Below, piece by piece: positions 1-12,700 of a stretch of 64,000 nt of DNA. The notes beneath the pieces are model-generated. The model ran no database searches and was not told the origin of the DNA. It saw nothing but the letters and a program-made list of their open reading frames with translations. The stretch comes from Beroe ovata (lineage: Eukaryota; Ctenophora; Nuda; Beroida; Beroidae). Location of the stretch: contig CAMPET010000047.1 in assembly GCA_946803715.1 (NCBI GenBank), positions 144,926-208,925 on the forward strand. Direction: 5' to 3'. The stretch's first letter is position 1. Each line of letters starts with the position of its first letter. A program made the translations under genes and the position numbers.

Positions 1-421
1 ATCATTTAACTGCCCGGGAGGGGGAAGCAGCGGTATAATAGGATGGTGTGTATCAGGTGCTTTTCACGTGACATTCACCTTGACGAATCACAGACAGCGT
101 ATATAACTGTTATCATGTCGTGATATTTCTGTGTGTCAGCGATAATTACAATCAAGTGCGCCTCCAAGAGAAGTTAATAGTGATTGTCATTCTGAGTGAC
201 ACAATCGTATCCTTGTCTGAATTTATTCTAACATTCGCATCTATTTCATGATTCCCGAACACAGAAACATAGAGGTTAGAAGGCTTCACTTTTAAATGAA
301 TGAAATTAATGGGAACACGTGATCCAAAAGCAACTTCGCGTTATATTTGGGAAGTAGAACGCGATGGTTTGAAAGTTTTGAACTGGTGACGAAATTGAAA
401 CTTGATTGTCACATACCATAG

Positions 422-3400
422 ATAATTGGGTCAGTCATTCCTACCATCCCCAGGATTTAGTGGAAACGACTATTGAGTTTAACCGTTTGGAAAAGATTGA
501 GATTGGTGGAATGAAGGGCAAAGCTCTTAGCAAACAAGTGGAGAACCTTTTCATAGAATTTACAGAGTTCGTCACCATCTTCCAAAACATAACCTACAAC
601 TGCCTCGACATCAAGGAACCGGTGAGTAGACATTATTGTAAAACGGGAAAACTTGAATAAATAAAACTTACGCATTTTGATCCATACCTAGTTTTATTAT
701 TCAAAGCTCCCATGACGTTATGCGTTTGTGCACTGCAACTTTTCATGTCTTAGATAGATCTTATACTGATTTATGTTGAGTAATGCTCAATGAATACTCT
801 TGACCATGCTCAATATCAAGCAAGTGCTCGCTATTCCATTTACTTGTAACATCTGTGCACCTACATGAGCGATGCTTGTCAGTGTAACACGCTACTATAG
901 CAACTGCATATAGTATTCATCTAATCTATGATTCTCTTCTTGAATAGACACCACACATGATTGTACAACAAGCATCTGAAATGCACATATTCTTTACTTA
1001 TTTCCAGTGCATCAACAAAAACTTACCTACCAGCTACCTACCTGAGTAAAAAGTGATGATATGAAAAATGGAAATTTTAATTCGAAAATGGTCGAAATAG
1101 AATTTTTGAATTCGGATCCAAAGCAAATCTATGTCTCAAAACGACGACTTTATCAGGCATTCAAGAAAGACTATGATAAGTTCAAGGAGAAGATCGAATA
1201 CCTTGATTTGAGGCTGGCCTCAATAATCAACCAAGGATTCGATGACTGTGGATCACTCGAAGCTATTCTCAAGGTTCGTTACAGAACTATGGAAGTTGCA
1301 ATGCTAGCCCTCACACACTTAACCCTGTATCAAATAATTGTATTGTATCGAACAAGTCGGCTGAATCATAATTCCGACAGATGTTGGATGCATTCGGCTC
1401 GCTACTGGACAGGCCCATTATACGCAAAGACTCTGAGCCCAAATATCCACTTCTGGTGCAAATGTACGAAGTTGAGCTGGATCTTACCAAGAAAATGTTT
1501 GACCAACAGAATGCTCTCCTGAAGGTATGTGTTGAATCACAATCATAATATTGCAATCGGTCTCAAAATAGACGAATTCCACTGGAAGGGTCTTCTTGGT
1601 GCTTATTACTAGGAAAACGTTAGCGTAGCAACAACTTTTGGTGAGCAGTGAGTGTTTTAATTTTACGCGCGCACATCATGGCAGCGTGGGAATTTGGAAT
1701 ATTTAACTCGCGAGATATCCTCCTTGTGAATTGATCCTAGAAATACCCCACAATTGATGGTTTACTACTGACTAGATCGCAATTGTCAGCGTAAATGAGT
1801 GCATTAGAGATGCTAAATCAAGGGTAATCTCTCTCTGCTAAGCGAGTTTCAGAGCTTTATCCACGTATCCGGACCCATTGTTCATGATAGGCTATGTGTG
1901 ATGGACGTGTCACATACCAAACTCTCAGGATACCTCAAGCATAGTCCTACACGTGAACATGCCGTTTGTGGCGGGTGTGTTGCAGTGGTGTCAAGGAATG
2001 AGAGAGAGGATAAGTCTCATCAGAAACAAACTCGTCCAACTGAACCACGGGTAGGATATTGTTGTGATGCTGTCACACCCTTCTTGTGATGGCCGATGAG
2101 ATTTGATTTGATGTCGATATTTGCTGTGAAGGAGTTGTGATCGAAAACAAAAGAGGTGTGACAATCATGTGCGTCTTCACATAATATGAGGGAATAATTT
2201 CACCTATTTTCAGGACTGTTGAAACAGCTGAAGCAGTTATTGTGTTCCAGAAGTACGATCAGATGATTGAGCTACTGAAAGAGTGAGTGAAATGGATGAT
2301 TAAAAAGCTAAATCTGAAAACAGCCGAATCACACGTATTATCTGCACATAAGCGTTATTTATCGTCATACGTTCCGTTGATCAGTCATCGATGCACATAG
2401 ATAGTAAGTTGTACTATTGATGTTATTGATGAGTGTAAATGATGACGATAGCATGATGTGAGTTTACACCATTATAATAGTAACGGATACTCACCCCACA
2501 CAGGTTCGAATTGAAGATTTACTCAGATTGGACAGGTTCTGTGGGTGAAGTATCGGAACTTAACCTGGATCTTCCGCTCCTAACGAGGAACGAGGAGACC
2601 AAACTGATCAGCGTCAACTTTGATCCACAGGTACGTATGGACATTTAAAGATGGTCGAAAAAGCACACACTATCCACTGCGCGATTTCTTATCTAATGAA
2701 AGTTTAGAAAAAAAAGTTGTACGGCTGATTAAATAGAATTAAGATGAGTTAGATCCTAATTAATTGAACACCGTCTGTGCATTTTTGTTTCGGAAATTCT
2801 CAGTATAAGCTCGCGATTTGATTGCATCCAGTCACATGTTCATATCGTACCTAACACGTACACTTCGAAATGAATTGGTCTGATGAATCTTTAGTGGAAC
2901 CCTATGTGATATACAGATACAACGCGATCTCAGATTAACGACTGCATATTTATTATGTTCGGTATTTAAACGGCACTACTGCTGACAGCATCAACACCGA
3001 ATTATAGTTGACATTAATTTACGGTAAACATGTGCGAAATCTATCCCATCTTGTCGGGGAACAATCACCGTGCTATTGGAAAGAATAATTTGATATTTAA
3101 TCAGCGACTTCATATTATACTACTGGTATAATAATTGAGCAAACTAAATACCAGTAAATTGTGCGCATCGTCGTAAATTGACGTTTATTCTAATGCCCTA
3201 TTTAATCGTTGCTGCACACAGCAATTACTGCCAACAACAAACTCATATACCGCCACGCTCGTATGTCAACTGACAGCACCACCCCTCCCCCCTTTTAACA
3301 GCTGGTGTCGGTGCTGCGGGAAGTACGGTACCTGGAATCGATCAAGCGAGAAGATATCGAGATCCCGGGCTCGGCCGCAAATATCTACAACAAGAACGAT

Positions 3401-6400
3401 TTGTTCCGTCAGTATCTAGCGAACCTGGACCTCATTGTGTCCCGGTAAGGAAAAATCGCGGATAGAATGGCGGGAAATGTGGTTGACGGAGGCGTGTTAT
3501 GATCCCTGACCATAAATCACGTTCCTTGACTTTTAAATTAGATCTTGATGGAATGCATCTCTCAAAGGATTACGGAATGTCAATGTTAAAGCTCATTAAA
3601 GCATGTCAAGAGATGTGACGGTATGTCCCCTTCCCCCAGGTATAATAAGGTCCGGGAAACTATTCTTGACGTTGAGTACCCCCTAATCGAGGGACAACTA
3701 GGACATCTGGACGTACAGCTAGACCGTGCTATCACCAGTCTCAACTGGAAGAGCGAAGGTAACGCATTACGGGTGCGTCACGTCACGTGCGCGAAGAATG
3801 CTGAATAAGTCACGTGACACATGATTATATTACCACTTATGCGAATCTGAACTTTTTGGTGTTTGACATTTCAATAGCATCCATTTTGTTATGAAAATAT
3901 GTGACGATACTTTCCCGAAGGGAGGATAGTGCATACTACTAAAGTACTAAGTAGCGCACGGCGGTCGTCGTGCATAAATGATATTAAAAGAGCACTAAAT
4001 AATATAAGAGCAATGTTCGTATACCGGAAATGCAACTTTGGTTCGATCTAACGGCTGCTGGATGAAACGTGTTCATTATAATTCGAAATATTCACATCTA
4101 TCTAAATTTAATGAGGAAGTCCATGTAACGGCACATTTGCAGCTGTATGGGAGTATATTGAAGAGACACGACAAACAACCGGCGGTTTAGAACAGCGCGT
4201 ATCGTCTGCCAAGGACAACGTGGAGTCCATGAACACGATCATGGCCAAGTGGTGTGACTTCCCCCTCTACGAGAGGAAAGAGAAGAGAGGACTCCTCAAC
4301 CTCGATGTGAGTATGAATTGTCATGAGGAATACGGGCGATTTTTTAGTGTTAGAAAAGTATAGTGTCTGGCCTAAGATTGTTGAAAATGAAAACTTGCAT
4401 CAAGTGTTCGACTATATTCATGTGTGGAGGGTGAAATATGGTTTGTTGTAATCACAAGCTGTGGATTCGTGGTTTTAAATTTTCTAATTCTAGCCATCGT
4501 ACAAGATTTGTGATTAGGGTGTGTTAATGCCGGTTATGCTTTCAGAATAAGAGCCTTAAATAACGTGTTTAATGATAGAGAATATATTGAAATCAAACAG
4601 TGTTCACATCATGCAAGTGGGAATATCTGATCTATATTCCAATACCTAGGACCGAAAAGCAAACCTTGAGAACCGGTACAATCTCATCAAACAAGACGGC
4701 GAGAAGATCCAGCAAATAGTTGCCACTAACCTCGGATTGTTCAAAGCGACGGAGGATAGCGATCACTGGCGGAACTATCTCGACTATGTCGATGATATGA
4801 TACTCGACGGGTTCTTCAACGCGGTTCAGTGTTCCCTGGCGTACCTTCTCGAGAATACCGAACCGACCGGACACGATGTGATGCCCCTCATGGAGGCGAG
4901 GTGAGTATATCACCCTCTCTTTAGGCTTACCACAACTTCATATCCCTCGTATATTCCCCATTTCACACAGTCCTCACCCCAAGCTGAGATCTGGCGATCT
5001 CCATCTCACACCTATTCCACAGCGACTCCCTATCACATTCACCTTCTTCTCACTTCACTTTTTCCTCACCTCTTCTCACCTCACCTCAACTGGTCTCACG
5101 TCTTGCCACCCTCAGGTTGGAGCTAGCTATCCCCGACATGGTGTTTGTGCCCTCTCTGGAGTACGGGTCTGAGGACGGGTTCATGGAGCTGATAGAGGGA
5201 ATTGTGGATGACGCGTACAAACTATCATCCCTCATCCCTCGTATTGCCAAACACAACGGCATGGACCATTACCAGATCGAATTGGATGACATGTTAGATC
5301 TCAGTGAGATGAGACACGATCTCATGGATCGTGTGTCAGCTGTCATCAACAAGGTGAGTAGTTCCGTGTGATCTAAATGTAGACACAGTAACAAATATCG
5401 ATAAGTGATTTTAAATGAAAATCAGGGTTACTTTTGATTCACAGAAAATAGAAATTCGTGACGCCTTTTAAGATCGAAATGGAAATATAATGGTTTACAT
5501 TGCAAAATGAATCAGTTAAGAGGTCTTATGATATGAGGAGAATTTGGCACAGATGCGAAGATTAGTTTTCGTCAAAACAAAGCTATCGATCTACATATCA
5601 CATGGTCTTATCTGTCACATCTCAAATCACATACACGGGGCACAAATTTGACACCAGTCAACCAACACGTGTTGGTTGACTGGTGTACGCTCGTGACAAG
5701 TGATCAAGTGATATTTCTCCGAAATATAGCTCAGTGCCCTCCACAGAACTTAGTTGATCATAATTCACCTCATGCAAGATAATGATCACCGAACCTTTAA
5801 ACGGTGTTTATAAAACGGCGTCTCGAAACTTCTTGCTGTCAAAATGCAAATACTAGATTATAGTGGTATTCTGTTTAATGACTGATCTGAAGGTCCCGTA
5901 CTCCACACTTTTCAATCCCCTCCATCACTCTATCCTTCCCCCATCTCCCCACTCTCACAATACCCTTCCTCACTCTATCCTTCCCCCATCTCCCCACTCT
6001 CACACTACCCCCCTCATTCTCTCCTTCCTCACTCTCCTACCCCCTCTCTCAACTCCCTCCCATTCTCACTCCCTCCCATCCTCACTCCCTCCCATCCTCA
6101 CTCTCTCCTAGAGTCACTCCCATCCTCAGTCTCATCCTCACTCTCATCCTCCCCCATGTCAGGCTATCGAACAACGGAACCAGTTTGAGAACTACTCCTA
6201 CCTGTGGACTGAGAACAGGGCAGAGTTTCTCCGACAGTTCCTCCTGTACAACCACGTGCTGACCCAGGAGGAGATAGAGAATGCCGGGGAGGAGGGTGTG
6301 CCCGAGTCTCCACCCACTCTCGATCAGTTCAAGGAACAGGTATGTGTGTCGCGCTTGAGTGCGAACAGGTATGTGTGTCATGTAATACAAAATAGAGGCC

Positions 6401-9400
6401 ACTTCACAGTTCACATCGAGCAGTTCACTGTCAGTGAAAAAATGTGCCACGTCCTCCAAAACCTTTGCTAATAACTCTCTCACTCTCAGATGGACACGTA
6501 CGAGACACTATATGACGAAGTCGCTGCCCTACCCGATCTGTACGTTTTCGACCAGTGGTTCCGACTTAGCATCCGACCCTTCAAACAGAACCTCCTGAAC
6601 GTGGTGAGGAAGTGGAGTCTCATGTTCAAGACCCACCTGATTGATCACGTGACGAACAGTCTCAAGAGTCTCCAGGAGTTCATCAAGACAACCACGAGTG
6701 GTCTCAGCGCGGAGGTCGAGGATGGAGATTACGAGGGCTTGGTGAGTGAGACGACAGGAGGAAATAGTTATCCACAATCATGACAAGTTGTAGGATGATG
6801 GCTGATAATAGTCATATATGATACGATGACCAGGAAACCCTTTAACCTAATAACCTACCCCTTAAATCTTTAACAACTCATCCTGGATAGACCACCTCAT
6901 CCTCTGCTCTTCCTATAATGTAACCCTGCCTCCTGCAGGTCTCGTGTATGGGTCACCTGCTCAATGTCCGGGACAGAACAGCCAACACGGACGAGATGTT
7001 TGAACCGCTCAAACAGACGATAGACCTGCTCAAGAGCTACGACCATGAGATGAGTGAGGAAGTCCATCAACAACTGCAGGTGAGTGCACACTAGACAGTG
7101 GACAAAGTGAGCAATGGCCTCAACCATGCTAGACATTTCACATTACCTTGTCGAATTTTATATGCAAGCTGACAGTCACATTTTGTCTGGGTTATATTTG
7201 GGTTGTATTAGGGTTATATTATTGGGTTATATTAGTAGGGTTATATTAGGGTTATATTAGGGTTATATTAGGTTTATATTAGGGTTATAAACGCTTATCA
7301 GAAGTTTGCAGAACTTAGTAATTTGCTAAATAAGAGCAGGAAAACCTTTTCCATTCATTCACGTAACAGTATTTCAGATTAAAAATGTTGCGAAAAAGTC
7401 ATTACAAATACACGCAGGAACTGCCTGAGCAATGGAACAACGTCAAGAAGCAAGGTGTGATGGTTAAGCAACAGGTTGCTCCCCTGCAAGCAAACGAGGT
7501 TGCTATCATTAGGAGGAAGTGCACCTCATTCGATGTAAAGCAACACGAATTCAGAGAGTGAGTTATATCCCTTTAAATACACGGCTATAATGATATCGAT
7601 CATCGATCCATTGTCAAATTAACGAATTATGTATCCTACCTTGATACAGGAGCATGACGTGAGAATTTTTGAGCATTTTGACACCCCTCACTCGCGATAT
7701 CGATTATGCATTGACATCATATACCTAACCAGCTCTTGGCCACTGCTAGTATCCTATATAAATGATCTAGATTTATATGATATTGGGATAAGCTTTTGTG
7801 ATTCCATATAATGTGGATGAACATTGAACAGCTATGATTGAATTGTCCCAACTTTTAAAAGTTTAAGGTCATTTAATCGATCGAGACAAGGCAAAATTGT
7901 TCTTGGGAACTGGAGATTGCGCGTTGCGTCGCTTACTTTCTCAGGAAGTCAACTATATACAATTCAATCATGTTAACTTCATGTCGGATATAGAATTTGT
8001 TCATTTTGACAGTTCCATGAGTTACGGTTCATCCTTAGACTGGTAAGATGATTACTCTGACTTTCACAGTGACCTCGGTTCATAGCTACACATGTGCCTA
8101 TTACAACCCCCTTAACACCAACACAACTTTAACACCAGCACAACTGATTGTATTATGACATATTGTGCCTACCCTCTCTGATTTCGATCGAGGTACATAT
8201 TTCCCATCCAAGACTAAGGATTATCCGACCATGATCATATTCCAGGCAATTCCGGAAGGAAGCACCCTTCAAGTACGATAGTATGGGAGTGTACGGTAAC
8301 TTGGACGACATGCATATCAAGATCAAGGAAATGGAGGAGGAAATGAAGGAGCTGGCCGATAGTGCGTCCCTCTTCGAGGTCAACATGCCCGAGTTCAAGC
8401 AGCTCAAACAGTGCCGCAAGGAGGTCAAGCTTCTTAAGGTACGAACAGCACGATGCGGATTATTTGTCTTACAGGGGTGAATTTGAGAACTGAATCTTGA
8501 TCCTACTCGAGAACACATCAAACAGTCACATCTCGTGCAAGTTTATTTGCACAAGTTTAATCTTTACTTGATAAATTAATATGACCTTAATGAATTTATT
8601 TAACTGTAAGGGATACAATAGTATCGGTTCCAGCACCACGTTCGCTAAAATATTCAATTTCAATTTTCAGTCCAGATACAGGGAAATATCTGATTTAATC
8701 CCGATTTAATGACTTATGCACATTGGCATAATCTGATGTTGTCTTATCTAATGACGTGGTTGGTGTGACACATCCTGACAATTTTTCAGACATGTTGGGA
8801 CATGACAGAGCTTGTGACAAGCTGTTTCGATGACTGGAAGACCACTCTGTGGAAGGCGATCGATGTGGAGAGTATGGAAGTGGAGTGTAAGAAGTTCGTG
8901 AAGGAGATCCGTGGTATGGACAAAGAAATGAGAGCTTGGGACGTGTACAGGTCAGTACGTGCGCGGGATTGGATACCTCTCTTGTAAGAAATGCCGAATT
9001 GATTAATCAGATGATATTCAGCCGATGGAAGTTGCTGTAACATTGTGTCACCGGCCGAATGCGCGATCTATTCAATTCCTGTAATTTGCTCAAATGGAGT
9101 TTTCTTTGACGTTCATTTTTAACGACCTATACAAGGTTGTACGAGACGATTTCACATTCTGTAAATTGAATGGGTGAAATAGTTGCAGGTTTTGACTAAA
9201 AACTTACGCTTATTCGGTAGAAGAAGTTTTGAAATGACCGGACATTTCCAATAACGCATTTATTTACTCTAAAATATCGGCAATATTCTAAAATTGAGTA
9301 GGATGATATCATAAAACTCGACTACAACATCATACGTAGAAAGTATGGTGGTTAAGCTGAATAGTCAAAATAGAGTCTACTCGAACTATTGGTTATCGGG

Positions 9401-9663
9401 ACAGGGGGTCTACCCCCACCACTAGGCCCGGTACCGATTCCTGGGTCATGTTGATGGCGTCTCCCTGCAATGTTCACCTAACAAAGTACCAGTACCACAC
9501 AAGTAAGCGGTGCGATTTAGCTCATAGTTAGATAGTGCGAGCTGTGAAATATGCGTGTTGTCGTCGCATTTGTAAGCGAATATAATTTGATTGTATGCGA
9601 CGCTCGCTCCTTTATTTATAAGGTGCGAATTAGCGCGTTATTAAATGCGCGTACCAACACACC

Positions 9664-9707
<44 letters not shown>

Positions 9708-12700
9708 NNNNNNNNNNNNNNNNNNNNNNNNNNNNNNNNNNNNNNNNNNNNNNNNNNNNNNNNNNNNNNNNNNNNNNNNNNNNNNNNNNNNNNACACACA
9801 CACACACACACACACACATACACACATACACACAGCAGCCGAGATGAAGCCGAGATTTTCTCGTCATGATAATGGAAGGTAATTGAGTGACGAGTAGATT
9901 TGACTCATTAACTACCTTTCAACTATCCACACGATTTTTGTGGATAGGATTATGTTATTAATTGATTTGAGAGGTATAGTGGTGGTGAACAATACATGCT
10001 GTGAACGTGATGTCTGAAATCTCTAATATAATACTCCGTAAATAAAATAATTGGGATATTGAATATTCAAGGTAAAATACTAGGTAGTTTATACTGCCCA
10101 AACCACTACCCGATTAGATTGATCAAAATAGGATCAATGCGGCACTTATAGGGAGTGCAATGCTCTGCCATTTCTATGATGGAACGGTTGCGAAAGCACC
10201 ATGTGGTTACTTGATACAACAACATTTTCACACACGAGTGTATTCCCCCAGTGGCTTGGAAAGCAACGTCAAGAACATGGTGACTTCGCTAAGGGCAGTA
10301 ACGGAGCTACAGAACCCAGCTATCAGGGAGAGACATTGGCTGCAACTTATGCAGACCACTAAGGTATGTGTTTGTGTGATTGTCACCTTCACATTGCCAC
10401 CGCCAAGTCACCAGCTAGACTCACGCGTTGTTACTCACGCGTTGTTACAGTTCTAATCTGTATCTCTGCGTGCGTCATGTCTCGGGGAAAGGGCAGCATG
10501 CTCATGTATACAGTGGATGGTTCCAGTTCATGCCAACCATCAGTCGCCCTGTCTATTATATAGAGATAAATCACATTCCCGGCCCTAGGAGGAGGATTCA
10601 CCTCGTATGTCCCGGGTCTCCACATTCTCCTCACAATATATGCACCTCTTCTCAGGTACGATTTGTTATGGACGACTCTACCACTCTGAACGACCTGCTT
10701 GCTCTCAATCTGCACAACTTTGAGGATGAAGTCAGAAACATTGTCGACAAGGCGACAAAGGAGCTCAACATGGAAAAGGTTTGTCTCACTCGCAAAAGTT
10801 ACAATTGTAGTAATTAGCGCTCAGAATTTTCTGACTTTCATCCCTGAACCGAGCCTCTATTTTTCTCAGAACTGTAGGTTTCTCAGTTGTAACTCCAATT
10901 TTCGTCAGATTCTCAAAGAACTCGATTCTACATGGAGTGTCATGGAGTTCGAAAATGATCACCATCTCAGAACACAGACTCCACTCCTTAGATCTTCAGA
11001 GGAACTCATTGAGACTCTTGAAGATAACCAGGTAGGGTCTGATACTCCACATTTTGATATGAAGCTGACAATTGAAAAAGTTGTTTTGTATCGTATGCCT
11101 CGCTCGTTAAACCATGCCAGAAAATAAAGTAATTTCTTCGTACTAGCAGGACCCGCGGCCTCCGGCCTCTGTTATCCTGGTAGGGCTATCTTATCTTAAG
11201 GTTACAATACAATGTTAGAGGAATGATAGTCATATATGTTCATTACATTGGGCAAACACCATGTATTCTCGTATTCTTGGTCGTGTTTGCTCCGTCATTT
11301 TATGAGGTAGAGACTTGAAATTTCTTGAGCAATAAGGAGTTAGTAAAGTCTATTTACGCTGCAAATTTCGTCGTTTAACTCCAAACACGACCAGAGTTAT
11401 GGGCGTTGAAAGAGCTGAAAATTCAGTTTTTTGCTGATAACTCGGGCATTTTTTGAGCTAGGAACTTGAAATTTTTGTGGGAAAAATGTATGGCCAATAC
11501 CTATCAGACCCTAAAATTTCATCCGGGAACTCTATCCAGAAGCTGAGTTATGAATGTCTACTTTTGTTGCGTTTATTTTGGCACACCCTGTAGTAATCGA
11601 GTATTCCCGTCCATATCTTCCTTGGTGATCTAAATGCTTTTCATTCTCAAGTGATGTCAGAGCTACATGTTCCCCGTTTTCGAGTGGTGTCAAGCGTCAT
11701 GAGCATTCCAATCAGCTTGCTTGATTGGGTACCGAGTGGTGTCAGATCTCGAGACCCGTAGTATATAAGGAAAACCGGACAGACATACATATATATATAT
11801 ATATATGAGGACCAATTATAAGTAGTAAGATGTAGTATGATTATCGTCATTTTAAATTATAGTGGTAGATAATGTGACAAACAAAATTGTTCTGACAACT
11901 CCATGACATTCGAGTCATAAAACTGAACTGATTGAACTTAACCAGAAATGGATGTAGTAATGGCCAACCTCAATTCAGCAGTTGAATCTATAGCGCCACT
12001 ATTGAGTGGATGATATCAGCCTCTAAATTAATCCGCGAACAGTCACACACGAAAGTTCATTACCATCACACGTGATATTACGGTCACGTGACGCAGAGGT
12101 CACGCGTTATATCCGGACCCTGATCATGACCACGCCCCTCACTCAGGTGCAACTGCAAAACTTGATGACGAGCAAGTACATTGCCTACTTCCTGGAGGAG
12201 GTATCCAGCTGGCAGACCAAGCTATCCACAGCGGATAGCGTTATCTCCATCTGGTTTGAGGTACAGAGAACTTGGTCACATCTGGAGTCCATCTTCATCG
12301 GCTCAGAGGATATCCGGAAACAGCTGCCAGACGACTCAAAGAGGTTCGACGGGATTGACAGTGATTTCAAGGGTCTCATGGAGGATGCTGTGAAGACACC
12401 AAATGTCATCGAAGCTACGAACAAGCCTGGTCTCTTTGCACTTCTTGAGGATATTCAGGTTTGTTGCGAGGAGTGAATACTGAAACCATTTCTTAATGAA
12501 CTTATGAATGAATTTCAAAGTGTTCCTAACGAATCAAATGACCTCCTGTAGGACCGTCTGGCGCTCTGCGAGAAAGCACTGGCCGAATATCTGGAGACAA
12601 AACGTCTCGCTTTCCCCCGATTCTACTTCATATCGTCTGCTGATCTCCTGGACATCCTGTCCAAGGGTAACCAGCCGCTTCTTGTCGCCAGACATCTCTC

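Larger units (their letters stand above)
422..7557 (+). other. Dynein stem exons (first half of the tail)
   Basis: Exons read from splice sites and phase: 422-621, about 1124-1273 (1101 is an alternative start but breaks phase), 1381-1524, 1929-2050, 2214-2282, 2504-2630, 3302-3444, 3640-3758, 4143-4306, 4650-4900, 5116-5353, 6163-6339, 6490-6741, 6939-7080, 7418-7557. They code the N-terminal stem that binds intermediate chains and the partner heavy chain. The exon 1929-2050 is confirmed by the dynein-typical [11 protein letters not shown] stretch followed by RERI. The acceptor of the second exon is weak, with no pyrimidine tract, so that boundary is the least certain one. Confidence 0.85.

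Noticed and set aside
5863..6111. Ser/Pro/His/Leu-rich open frame
   Set aside because: It runs through the CT-rich low-complexity intron tract. Composition alone explains the open frame.
7187..7290. TTAGGG words suggesting an interstitial telomere array
   Set aside because: The period is 11 bp (GGGTTATATTA), not 6, so TTAGGG is incidental.
9385..9500. tRNA-like or SINE-like piece (GGTACCGATTCCTGGG resembling a B box)
   Set aside because: No A box at the right distance and no cloverleaf could be drawn.
9616..9869. Thr-His and Cys-Val repeat frames
   Set aside because: CA microsatellite with an N gap, no coding meaning.
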